Shown here piece after piece: positions 7,788 to 15,862 of a DNA stretch of 64,000 bases. Positions within the stretch are counted from its first letter, which is position 1; the number at the start of each line of letters is the position of its first letter. Location of the stretch: the NCBI RefSeq assembly GCF_030915505.1, contig NZ_CP133265.1, positions 3,686,001 through 3,750,000 on the forward strand, in the 5' to 3' direction. The DNA comes from Neobacillus sp. OS1-2 (GTDB lineage: Bacteria > Bacillota > Bacilli > Bacillales > Cytobacillaceae). Both the position numbers and the translations under genes were made by a program. Under the pieces are notes generated by a model. The model did not search any database. It saw only the letters and a list, made by a program, of their open reading frames with translations, and was not told where the DNA came from.

Positions 7788-8741
7788 ATGAGTTTACCAG
7801 AGATTGCAAAGTTAGGGCACGTTGCTTTAGTAACAACAGATCTTGAAAAATCCCTTTGGTTTTATAAAGAAGTGATTGGTCTAGAAGAAACAGAAGTTGT
7901 AGACGGTACCCATTATTTACGTGCTTGGGGGGATTTCGAACACCATACCCTTTCCGTAAAAGCTGGAGATAAACCGCATCTTGACCATATCGCTTGGCGG
8001 GCTAAACGGCCTGAAGATGTGGAAGGCTTTGCCAAACTTCTCGAAGAAGCCGGTACAGAAGTAACTTGGGTGGAAGCACAAGAAGAGGCAGGACAAGGAA
8101 GAGCGATTCGTTTTCAATTACCTAGTGAACATCGTTTCGAAATTTATTACGACATGGAGAAAACATTAGCGGATCCTTCCAGACGTTCCGTTTTAAAAAA
8201 TCAGACGTATAAATCATGGGCACGAGGTGTTTCACCGAGAAGAATAGATCATGTTAATCTCCTGACATCCTTAAAGGCAAATGTCATTTCTGATTATTTA
8301 CAGGAGAAATTAGGATTTAAAATGCGCGAATATGTTAAAGCACCTGACGAATCATTAGTTGGTGCATGGTTAAGCGTCACACCTTTAGTACATGATATTG
8401 CTGTCAGTCATGACCCATTCGCACCAACTACACACCAAATTCATCACATATCCTACTGGCTAGATAATGCCCAAGACCTTCTAAGAGCTGCAGATATTTT
8501 AAAAGAACATGGAATTTTCTTCAAAGGACCTGGTAAACACGGAATCTCACAAGCGATGTATATTTACGCGATTGATCCTGGAAGCGGTTTACGCGTAGAA
8601 TTATTCACAAATGGCTATTTAATCTTTGAACCGGATTGGGAACCAATCGAGTGGACTGTGGATGAAATGGATATCGGTTTCACCTTCTGGGGTGACCAAA
8701 TGGATACACTGCCGGAAAACAATCCAACCATTGAGGCATAA
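7788..8741 (+). CDS. Type I extradiol dioxygenase (VOC superfamily, HsaC/BphC-like), copy 1
   Basis: 317 residues forming two tandem vicinal-oxygen-chelate domains. The N-terminal domain (about 1-125) is structural. The C-terminal domain (about 150-280) carries the likely Fe(II) ligands His155 in RRIDHVN, His219 or His220 in QIHHISYW, and Glu271 in RVELF. These enzymes open catechol rings next to the diol using O2. A second copy at 13328 has the same length and the same ligand positions. It lies between the HsaA-like monooxygenase and the second flavin reductase, 60 bases from the former, so the three are probably co-transcribed. Ring cleavage is secure; the catechol identity is not. Confidence 0.9.
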   Translation: MSLPEIAKLGHVALVTTDLEKSLWFYKEVIGLEETEVVDGTHYLRAWGDFEHHTLSVKAGDKPHLDHIAWRAKRPEDVEGFAKLLEEAGTEVTWVEAQEEAGQGRAIRFQLPSEHRFEIYYDMEKTLADPSRRSVLKNQTYKSWARGVSPRRIDHVNLLTSLKANVISDYLQEKLGFKMREYVKAPDESLVGAWLSVTPLVHDIAVSHDPFAPTTHQIHHISYWLDNAQDLLRAADILKEHGIFFKGPGKHGISQAMYIYAIDPGSGLRVELFTNGYLIFEPDWEPIEWTVDEMDIGFTFWGDQMDTLPENNPTIEA

Positions 8742-8807
8742 GTGAGATAGAGTTTACTAGAATACTATTTTCAAAACCGATTTTAAATACAGAAAGGGGT
8801 ACTAAGA

Positions 8808-9287
8808 ATGGATGACCGTCAATTTCGTACAGCAATGGGAAGATTCGCAACAGGTGTAACCGTTATTGCCACAGATGTTGAAGGGGATGTGCATGGCATG
8901 ACAGCTAATGCCTTCATGTCTGTTTCACTAAGTCCGAAACTTGTTGTAATCTCAATTGCAGAAAAAGCACAAATGTTGGAGAAAATTAAACGAAGCAATA
9001 CATTTTCGGTAAATATTCTAGCGGCTGACCAACAAGAACTATCGATGATTTTTGCGGGACAGATAAAAGAACCCCGTGAGGTGAAGTTTGACCGTCTTGA
9101 TGGAAAGCCCGTGTTGGCCGGCGCTGTCGCACAAATTGCCTGCGAGGTTTCAGCGGAGCATGTAGAAGGCGACCATACACTGTTTATCGGCAAAGTTACC
9201 GATATTCACCTAGAAGACATAGAACCATTAATTTTTTACAGTGGACGATACAGGGCACTGACGGAAGAGAATGCTGTTACGATTTAA
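8808..9287 (+). CDS. Flavin reductase (HsaB/HpaC-like), copy 2
   Basis: 159 residues, clearly a close paralogue of the protein at 2332: the RQFRTAMGRFATGVTVIATD opening, the HGMTANAFMSVSLSP flavin motif and the SIAEKAQMLEKIK helix are nearly identical. Differences concentrate in the loop after residue 90 and at the C-terminus. It should reduce free FMN or FAD with NAD(P)H for the monooxygenase encoded two genes upstream. Start ATG 8808 follows AAAGGGG. The unit 6534-9287 ends at a good terminator. The near identity of the two copies suggests a recent duplication, perhaps of a larger module. Confidence 0.92.
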   Translation: MDDRQFRTAMGRFATGVTVIATDVEGDVHGMTANAFMSVSLSPKLVVISIAEKAQMLEKIKRSNTFSVNILAADQQELSMIFAGQIKEPREVKFDRLDGKPVLAGAVAQIACEVSAEHVEGDHTLFIGKVTDIHLEDIEPLIFYSGRYRALTEENAVTI

Positions 9288-9316
9288 GGAAGATCATTTG
9301 TAAGTTCATACTGGAC

Positions 9317-9350
9317 AAAGACTCCTTTCCGAAACTGAAGGAGTCTTTCT
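9317..9350 (+). terminator. Intrinsic terminator after flavin reductase copy 2
   Basis: 11-bp stem AAAGACTCCTT / AAGGAGTCTTT with a ten-base loop, followed by CTC rather than a long T run, so termination may be partial and allow readthrough to the next gene. Confidence 0.7.
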
Positions 9351-9373
9351 CGTGAAATTTCAGGAGGTGCGAA

Positions 9374-10294
9374 ATGGGAATCAATGTGGTTAGATTTGAA
9401 AGGGAAAACAAAGAGCAGTGGGGCGTTGTATCTGATGAACAAATACTAGTTCTTACAAATTCATATAGGAGTTTAGCAGAGTTTTTAGAAAAGGGGAAAG
9501 AAGAAGCTGCATCGATTCATGCTAAGGAAAATGTTGAAACCATTCCGATCAATGAAGTCACTATTTTAAGTCCAGTTACAAAGCCCGCTAGAATTATTTG
9601 TCAAGGTGTAAATTATTCAGCACATCGTTCTGAAACAGGGATGGAAGCATCGAGACCGCCTTTTAACATGATCTTTAGTAAGGCTGATAGTTCTCTAACT
9701 GGAGCTTACACTGAAATCGTAAGACCTTCTCAAGTAAAATTGCTGGATTATGAATTAGAGCTTGGAGTTGTGATTGGAGCGGAAATTTCTGAACAAGTTA
9801 TGGTAACAAATGAAAATCTATATCAATATATTGCTGGTTTGGTGATTGTAAATGACGTTTCTGCACGAGATGTTCAGCTTCCTCAAGGCCAATGGTTAAA
9901 GGGAAAAAGCTATCGTACTTTTTGCCCAACAGGTCCGTATTTTTATCTGCTAGATAAGGAAGAACTGCCATTGATCCATGACCTGGAGCTTGATTTATGG
10001 GTGAATGATGAACTTAGGCAATCTGCCAACTCCAGCCAGCTTCTTTTTAAACCAGCTGAGACATTATCGGAGCTTTCAAAAGTAATGGATCTGTCACCAG
10101 GGGATCTGCTTGTGACCGGAACCGCCGGTGGGGTCGCGTTAAATCTAACTCCAGCAGTAAATGCACTTATTGCAAACCTGTCTATTTCATATCAACAGAA
10201 ACTAGAATTATTGGTGGAGAATCAATTAAAAAGTGGAAAATACCTAAAGGATGGCGAACCATTCGCTGCAAAATTAAAAGTGCAAATGGTGTAA
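9374..10294 (+). CDS. Fumarylacetoacetate-hydrolase-family protein
   Basis: 306 residues. The C-terminal two thirds is a FAH catalytic domain with the metal-binding acidic residues in DYELELGVVIG (near residue 120) and VNDVSARD (near residue 160), the GKSYRTFCPTGP substrate loop, and the closing GDLLVTGTAGGVALN. The N-terminal 60 residues form the small cap domain seen in HpaG and YcgM relatives. Family members hydrolyse, hydrate, isomerise or decarboxylate 2-oxo or 2-hydroxydienoate acids, which are products of meta cleavage, so this is the best candidate for processing the dienoate released by the two hydrolases. No separate MhpD-like hydratase is visible. Start ATG 9374 follows AGGAGG. Confidence 0.88.
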   Translation: MGINVVRFERENKEQWGVVSDEQILVLTNSYRSLAEFLEKGKEEAASIHAKENVETIPINEVTILSPVTKPARIICQGVNYSAHRSETGMEASRPPFNMIFSKADSSLTGAYTEIVRPSQVKLLDYELELGVVIGAEISEQVMVTNENLYQYIAGLVIVNDVSARDVQLPQGQWLKGKSYRTFCPTGPYFYLLDKEELPLIHDLELDLWVNDELRQSANSSQLLFKPAETLSELSKVMDLSPGDLLVTGTAGGVALNLTPAVNALIANLSISYQQKLELLVENQLKSGKYLKDGEPFAAKLKVQMV

Positions 10295-10408
10295 TCGATT
10301 TGGGAGAACAACTAAATTCCGTGGTCAGGAGTAAGGAAAAAAACGTGTCGATTTCTAATAGATAGATTATTTTCTATTGAAAATCCATAAAAGGAAATGG
10401 GTGAGAGT

Positions 10409-12262
10409 ATGAACGGTCACCAAGCTACTATACCGGAACCTAGCGACATCAAAGATAATAAAAAGATTCTAACCACGACCAGTGCATTTGGTCTTTTACG
10501 CAAGGGTATAATCGAAAATTTAGGTACAAAAAGGGCTAAGGGATTTCTTCTTCGTTATGGCTGGAGCTTAGGGGCAACCGATGCAGAGGAAGCAATGAAA
10601 ACGATTACCTCGATTGACGAACTTTTAAGTCAAGCTTCCATTCTACATTTGAGTACTGGGCATATTAAAGATATTCAATCTGAAAGAATACTTGAAATGA
10701 GTGATTCGGAAACAATTAAATCGATTCTTGGAAAGGGAAAATGGATTGATTCGTTTGAAGCAAATGAGCACCTAAAGCATCATGGTACATCTGACATTCC
10801 GGTTTGCCATACCTTGACGGGTTATGCAAGCGGTTATATGACAACTGTTTGCAAGAAGGGCGTCATTGTTAAGGAAATTAGCTGCATTGCTAAGGGAGAC
10901 GCCGAATGTTGCTTTGAAGCAAGGCTCCTGGAGGATTGGGGAAGTGAAATTCATGAGGAGCAAAAATTTTATAATGAAGCAAATATTATCGAAGAATTAG
11001 AGTATACGTACGAGCAATTGATTGAACAACGAAATTATATCGAAAAGGTTTCAAAATTTCATAAGAAATTAACGGATAGCGTTTCAAATGGCAGCAATTT
11101 GCAGGATATTGCTGACAGTACATGTAAATTGTTGGGCATTCCCATATCGATTGAAGATCTGAGTTTTCAAAAAATCGTATTCTCTGGGATGAGTGAAAAG
11201 GAATATTCCAGACTTAATAAAGAATTAAAAGAAAGTCTCATTCGAAAAAATAGAAAAAGCAATAAAATTCTTCCGCTATTTAATGAAACAACTAGATTAA
11301 AAACAGAAAATCAGGAACGCCTAATCACTCCTATTATTGTCCAGAAAAAGGTAATAGGATATGGCACATTTCTTTATGTAAAGGGAGCAGTAACAACAAT
11401 TGAAAATAATATCATGTTTATTGAGCGGTTCGCAAATGCTGCTTCTTTGTACCTTTTAAATGAAAAAACCAGTTTTGAAGCATTGGAAAAAATGAAGGGC
11501 TATTTCCTGGAACAAATCCTAAAAGGGCAGTATTCTTCAAATGAAGAAATTATTAAACGTGGTCGCTATATGGGATTTGATCTTGATCAGTCATTTTATA
11601 TTGCAGCAATTGACTATAAAGAAAAGGGAAGCGCAACAAAGAATCCCCTTCATCATCATGACCAAGTCTTGGAGACCATCGCAAAGTATCTTGATATTCA
11701 GGGGCATAAAGTGTTGATTAGCCAGTATGAAGGTCAAATTATCATGCTGATTCCCGAAATGAATCATCTCTTATCAATGATGGAAAAAATATTGAAACAC
11801 CTAGAAACAAGCGATGATTCCTACCAATATAAAATGGGGATTAGTGATCAGGCAGAGGAATTGAAGAATATAGTAGATTGCTATGAGGAATCCTTGATTG
11901 CTTTAAGAATGGCCACAGATAAAAAGATCATTTGTTTTAAAGAATTAGGAATTGTCGGTGTGTTAATAAACTCCAAAAATAGTAGTGGTATTAAAAAAAT
12001 TGCTAAACAGGAATTAGGGCAGCTTTATAAGCAGAAAGATATAAAACAAAAGGAATTAATGAAGACTCTCTATGTTTTTTTAGCAAATGGCGGCAAACTC
12101 CAACAAACTATGGATGACCTCTCTTTATCGATGAGTGGACTTATGTATCGGATTAATAAAATTGAAACGTTAATCAACAAAAATCTGCGGGATGCCACGC
12201 AGAGTTATCAACTTCTACTCATTCTTGATTCATTGCTGGCTTTGGGAGAGCTGGAGATATAG
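10409..12262 (+). CDS. XylR_N/V4R-type sensor with PucR-type C-terminal helix-turn-helix regulator
   Basis: 617 residues in three parts. Residues about 15-190 look like the XylR_N plus V4R sensor of aromatic-responsive activators (LLRYGWSLGATDAEEA, then CHTLTGYASGYM and ISCIAKGDAECCFEARL, the V4R cysteine region). Residues about 215-490 form a GAF-like and GGDEF-like linker as in PucR/CdaR regulators. The last 70 residues are a PucR-type HTH (TLYVFLANGGKLQQTMDDLSLS...YRINKIE). Unlike proteobacterial XylR or DmpR there is no AAA+ SigL-activating domain, so it should act with SigA polymerase. Start: ATG 10409 behind GGGTGAGAG is preferred to ATG 10397, which is only two bases after AAAGGA. It probably activates island promoters in response to an aromatic ligand (inference). 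Confidence 0.82.
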   Translation: MNGHQATIPEPSDIKDNKKILTTTSAFGLLRKGIIENLGTKRAKGFLLRYGWSLGATDAEEAMKTITSIDELLSQASILHLSTGHIKDIQSERILEMSDSETIKSILGKGKWIDSFEANEHLKHHGTSDIPVCHTLTGYASGYMTTVCKKGVIVKEISCIAKGDAECCFEARLLEDWGSEIHEEQKFYNEANIIEELEYTYEQLIEQRNYIEKVSKFHKKLTDSVSNGSNLQDIADSTCKLLGIPISIEDLSFQKIVFSGMSEKEYSRLNKELKESLIRKNRKSNKILPLFNETTRLKTENQERLITPIIVQKKVIGYGTFLYVKGAVTTIENNIMFIERFANAASLYLLNEKTSFEALEKMKGYFLEQILKGQYSSNEEIIKRGRYMGFDLDQSFYIAAIDYKEKGSATKNPLHHHDQVLETIAKYLDIQGHKVLISQYEGQIIMLIPEMNHLLSMMEKILKHLETSDDSYQYKMGISDQAEELKNIVDCYEESLIALRMATDKKIICFKELGIVGVLINSKNSSGIKKIAKQELGQLYKQKDIKQKELMKTLYVFLANGGKLQQTMDDLSLSMSGLMYRINKIETLINKNLRDATQSYQLLLILDSLLALGELEI

Positions 12263-12302
12263 AAAAAAAACAATCCATTTACGGGGGGATTGTTTTTTTT
12301 TG
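12263..12302 (+). terminator. Intrinsic terminator after the regulator
   Basis: Stem AAAAACAATCC / GGATTGTTTTT with an eleven-base loop and a run of ten T. It separates the regulator from the second hydrolase; the 12303-12473 interval contains a short CTAC...GTAG dyad but no clear promoter. Confidence 0.85.
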
Positions 12303-12473
12303 GTTTGCTTCGGGGAAAACCAATAAAAACTACCGAAAAAGTAGTGCGATTCAAATGATTTTTTCTCTAGAAACAGAATAGTGAATTTTCTAAAATTAAG
12401 GAAAGGTAACGATTTTTCAGAAAGTAATTGGAAGGGCTTTCAACTTTTGAAAATAAGGAGGAACAAATCTGGT

Positions 12474-13313
12474 ATGTCAAATATTATGCAAGAATTAATT
12501 AAAACCAAAAACTATGAAACCTATTTAAATCGCTCTGGTGAGGGCAATTCTGAAGTTATTTTATTTTTACATGGTTCCGGACCAGGTGTGTTCGCATGGG
12601 CCAATTGGCGATATGCTTTGGATGCATGCAGTGAACAGTATGACTGCTTGGCACCGGATCTCCTGGGCTTCGGAAATAGCAGTCATCCAAATCCAATTCC
12701 GAAGAATAGACAGGGATGGATGGATCATTGGGTCAATCAGTTGATCGAACTGCTTGAACAGTTGGGAATTCAAAAAGCCCATGTTGTAGGGAACTCATTA
12801 GGCTGCTCCGTAGCACTCGAACTGCTCCTGGAGTATCCTGAACGATTCGGGAAAGTGGTTCTAATGGGACCAGGTGGGACTCCTAATACAAAGCTTAGTA
12901 CAGAGCTTGCCCGTGCGAAAGGTTTTTACGACAATCCATCCGAAAAGAAGATGCGTCAAATTATGAGCTGGTTTGTGTATGATGATGAAAAATTGGCACC
13001 GGAAATTGACGCTCTCGCACAGACTCGTTATGAAACTGCCATGCGATCTGAAATCCACATTTCCAACGAATCTATATTTGCAACAGCTGCAGTACCAGTC
13101 CCGGTGACGGCTCTTAAGCGAATCAAAAACCCAGTTCTACTTGTACATGGGCGGGATGACATGGTTTGTTCAGTCGAGTCCAGCTACTATCTATTATCCT
13201 ATTTGCCAAATGTCCAGCTGCATGTTTACGGGCAAACCGGCCACTGGACACAAATTGAACAGAAAAATAGCTTTAATCTTTTAATTCAAAATTACTTTTC
13301 TAATAAACTCTAA
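12474..13313 (+). CDS. Alpha/beta hydrolase, meta-cleavage-product hydrolase, copy 2
   Basis: 279 residues, a clear paralogue of the protein at 4821. It has HGSGPGVF at 33-40, Ser108 in GNSLGC, Asp228 or Asp229 in HGRDDM and His257 in TGHWTQ. The lid region (about 135-215) differs most, suggesting a different ring-cleavage product. I start at ATG 12474, thirteen bases after AAGGAGG; the frame is open to 12381 but the upstream codons lack a site and do not resemble copy 1. The long spacing may lower translation. The next gene's ribosome binding site overlaps the stop codon, so this hydrolase and the following dioxygenase are translationally linked. Confidence 0.88.
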   Translation: MSNIMQELIKTKNYETYLNRSGEGNSEVILFLHGSGPGVFAWANWRYALDACSEQYDCLAPDLLGFGNSSHPNPIPKNRQGWMDHWVNQLIELLEQLGIQKAHVVGNSLGCSVALELLLEYPERFGKVVLMGPGGTPNTKLSTELARAKGFYDNPSEKKMRQIMSWFVYDDEKLAPEIDALAQTRYETAMRSEIHISNESIFATAAVPVPVTALKRIKNPVLLVHGRDDMVCSVESSYYLLSYLPNVQLHVYGQTGHWTQIEQKNSFNLLIQNYFSNKL

Positions 13314-13327
13314 TGGAGGTTGGAAAT

Positions 13328-14281
13328 ATGTCATTACCAGAGATTGCAAAGTTGGGACACGTAGCCCTTGTCACACCCAATCTTGAAAAATCACTATGGT
13401 TTTTCAGGGATGTAATTGGATTGGAAGTAACAGAAGAAGTAAATGGAACCTATTATCTCCGGGCATGGGGAGACTTTGAACATCACAGCCTTTTATTAAC
13501 AGCAGGAGACCACGGCTATGTTGATCATATTGCTTGGCGAACGAAGCGGCCTGAGGATGTGGAAGGGTTCGCCCAGTTACTTGAAAAAGCAGGTACAGAA
13601 GTCAGGTGGATCGAAGCTGGGGAAGAGACAGGGCAAGGAAGGGCAATCCGCTTTAAACTGCCTAGTCAGCATTCCTTTGAAATCTATTATGATGTGGAAA
13701 AACCTAAGGCTGATGAAAAAAGACGGTCGGTTTTGAAAAACCAAACATACAAGGCATGGGCCCGCGGCTGCTCCCCACGAAGATTTGACCATGTTAATAT
13801 TGCGACCTCTATGGATGTTGGTGAAATTCTAGATTATTTGGGGAGCCAATTAGGGTTTAAGCTTCGTGAATATGTAAAGTATCATCAGAAAACGGTTGTC
13901 GCTGGTTGGATGAGTGTCACGCCATTAGTTCATGACATTGCGGTCATTTCAAGACCACATGCAGAAACGCCAAATCAGCTTCATCATATTTCTTATTGGC
14001 ATGATAACGCCCAGGATATATTAAGAGCTGCTGATATTTTAAAAGAAAATGGCATCAACTTTATCGGACCTGGAAAGCATGGGGTTTCTCAAGCCTTTTA
14101 TCTTTATGTAATCGATCCGGGAAGCGGCTGCCGTGTTGAATTATTCAGCGGTTCCTATTTAATCTTTGAACCGGATTGGGAGCCTGTTGAATGGACAGAG
14201 GAGGAGCACTCCATTGGCAACACCTATTGGGGCGATTCCGTGATGGATAAGGAAATGAATAAACCAACTATTGAAGCGTAA
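13328..14281 (+). CDS. Type I extradiol dioxygenase (VOC superfamily), copy 2
   Basis: 317 residues, identical in length to the copy at 7788 and alike throughout, with the iron ligands at the same positions: His155 in RRFDHVN, His219 or His220 in QLHHISYW and Glu271 in RVELF. The conserved tail EPDWEPVEW is shared as well. The two differ mainly around residues 160-190 and 205-215, near the substrate pocket, so they may accept different catechols. Start ATG 13328 lies nine bases after GGAGG; an ATG at 13313 overlaps the preceding stop and lacks a site. It is the second gene of a hydrolase-dioxygenase pair and is followed by a terminator-like hairpin. Confidence 0.9.
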   Translation: MSLPEIAKLGHVALVTPNLEKSLWFFRDVIGLEVTEEVNGTYYLRAWGDFEHHSLLLTAGDHGYVDHIAWRTKRPEDVEGFAQLLEKAGTEVRWIEAGEETGQGRAIRFKLPSQHSFEIYYDVEKPKADEKRRSVLKNQTYKAWARGCSPRRFDHVNIATSMDVGEILDYLGSQLGFKLREYVKYHQKTVVAGWMSVTPLVHDIAVISRPHAETPNQLHHISYWHDNAQDILRAADILKENGINFIGPGKHGVSQAFYLYVIDPGSGCRVELFSGSYLIFEPDWEPVEWTEEEHSIGNTYWGDSVMDKEMNKPTIEA

Positions 14282-14289
14282 GTAAAGTG

Positions 14290-14321
14290 CTGGCTCAACA
14301 CCAAATTGAGTCAGTTTTTTT
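14290..14321 (+). terminator. Intrinsic terminator, possibly partial, within the gene run
   Basis: Stem CTGGCTCAA / TTGAGTCAG with one mismatch and seven-base loop, followed by TTTTTTT. It would end the hydrolase-dioxygenase transcript. No promoter is obvious between here and 14342, so readthrough or a cryptic promoter must serve the genes that follow. Confidence 0.75.
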
Positions 14322-14341
14322 AAAAAGAAAGGAAGAGGTCT

Positions 14342-15838
14342 GTGACTGAAATGAGAAGGTATGAAGCAGACATTGTGGTCGTCGGAGCAGGAAATGCTGC
14401 CATGTGTGCAGCTATTGCGGCAGGGGAAAATGGTGCTTCGGTCATCGTACTAGAAAAGGCACCTGAGGCGAAGAAAGGTGGTAACAGCACCTATACACAT
14501 GGATCTATCCGGTTTGCCTATGACGGGAATGAGGACTTAAAACAAATCATGCCTGATTTGACAATGGAAGATTTTGCGATTACTGACTTTGGATCCTACA
14601 CAGAAGAGGAATTCTTTCATGATATGTGCCGAATGACGGATTACCGAACCGATCCAGAGCTGGCTTCTCTCCTTACTGGAAAAAGTTTGGATACGATGAA
14701 ATGGCTCGTGTCTCATAGGGTAAGATTTGTCCCAATTTATGGCCGTCAAGCCTTTAAAATCGATGGTAAATTCAAATTTTGGGGTAGTATGATTGCTGAA
14801 TCGGTCGGTGGCGGCCCAGGTTTAGTCGACTCACTGCATGTGGAAGCAGCAAGGCTAGGTGTGCAAGTATTATTCGATGCTATGGCAACAGAGCTCATTC
14901 ATGACGATGGCGGGGTTCACGGGGTTATTTTTAAACATAAAGGGAAAACGACGGAAGTCCATGCGAAAGCAGTGATTTTAGCTTCCGGCGGCTTTCATGC
15001 CAATCCAGAAATGCGGACGCGGTATCTAGGACCGAAATGGGATTTAGCTCATGTAAGAGGCAGCCGTTATAACACGGGTGAGGGGATTCAAATGGCATTA
15101 AAGATTGGTGCGATTGCCAGTGGAAACTGGTCTGGGTGCCATTCGGTAGGCGGAGACCGTTATTTACCGGAGTTCACAGAAGGCTTCCAAAAGCTAAGCT
15201 ATCCATTTGGGATTATGGTGAACGCTGAAGGGAAACGCTTTGTGGATGAGGGTGCAGACTTTCGCAACTATACGTATGCAAAGTATGGCAAGCTGATTCT
15301 CGAACAACCTGGCCAATTTGCCTGGCAGATATTTGATCAAAAAGTGTCTGGACTTCTTCGGGAAGAATATCGCGGCAAACAGGTAACAAAGGTTAAAGCA
15401 AATACACTAGAAGAGTTGGCAGAGAAACTTGAAGGTGTTGATAGAGACGGATTTTTACAGACGGTGAAGGAATACAATGAGGCTGTTGCTAAGGATATCC
15501 CTTTCAACCCTAATGAAAAGGATGGGCGGTGTACCAATGGATTAGCGGTTAAAAAATCCAACTGGGCCAATACCTTGGATGAAGGTCCATTTGAAGCATA
15601 CGCGGTTACATGCGGCATTACCTTTACTTTTGGGGGCTTGAAAATAAATTCGAACGGCGAAGTGCAGGATGTTTTATATCAATCGATCCCAGGATTGTAT
15701 GCGGCCGGTGAACTAGTGGGCGGGTTATTCTATTTTAATTATCCTGGCGGGGCTGGATTAATGGCAGGATCTGTCTTTGGGAAAATAGCCGGTGAAAATG
15801 CTTTACTTTATATTCAGCAAGTAAATATGAACGTGTAG
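14342..15838 (+). CDS. FAD-dependent oxidoreductase, fumarate-reductase/TcuA-like, copy 1
   Basis: 498 residues. The N-terminal FAD-binding Rossmann motif VVVGAGNAAMCAA (residues 12-24) and the acidic strand end VIVLEKA match the FAD_binding_2 family. GKRFVDEG near residue 300 and a C-terminal LYAAGELVGG...NYPGGAGLMAG are shared with tricarballylate dehydrogenase TcuA and, more loosely, with 3-ketosteroid dehydrogenases. Such enzymes introduce or reduce a C=C bond next to a carbonyl or carboxyl group. The start is GTG 14342 after GGAAGAGG. It is the first of three related flavoproteins here (others at 18912 and 21575), so three different desaturation or reduction steps are likely. It could pass electrons to EtfBA at the end of the run, but this is inference. 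Confidence 0.85.
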   Translation: MTEMRRYEADIVVVGAGNAAMCAAIAAGENGASVIVLEKAPEAKKGGNSTYTHGSIRFAYDGNEDLKQIMPDLTMEDFAITDFGSYTEEEFFHDMCRMTDYRTDPELASLLTGKSLDTMKWLVSHRVRFVPIYGRQAFKIDGKFKFWGSMIAESVGGGPGLVDSLHVEAARLGVQVLFDAMATELIHDDGGVHGVIFKHKGKTTEVHAKAVILASGGFHANPEMRTRYLGPKWDLAHVRGSRYNTGEGIQMALKIGAIASGNWSGCHSVGGDRYLPEFTEGFQKLSYPFGIMVNAEGKRFVDEGADFRNYTYAKYGKLILEQPGQFAWQIFDQKVSGLLREEYRGKQVTKVKANTLEELAEKLEGVDRDGFLQTVKEYNEAVAKDIPFNPNEKDGRCTNGLAVKKSNWANTLDEGPFEAYAVTCGITFTFGGLKINSNGEVQDVLYQSIPGLYAAGELVGGLFYFNYPGGAGLMAGSVFGKIAGENALLYIQQVNMNV

Positions 15839-15862
15839 ATTAATGAAAAAGGGGTGCGAAAT

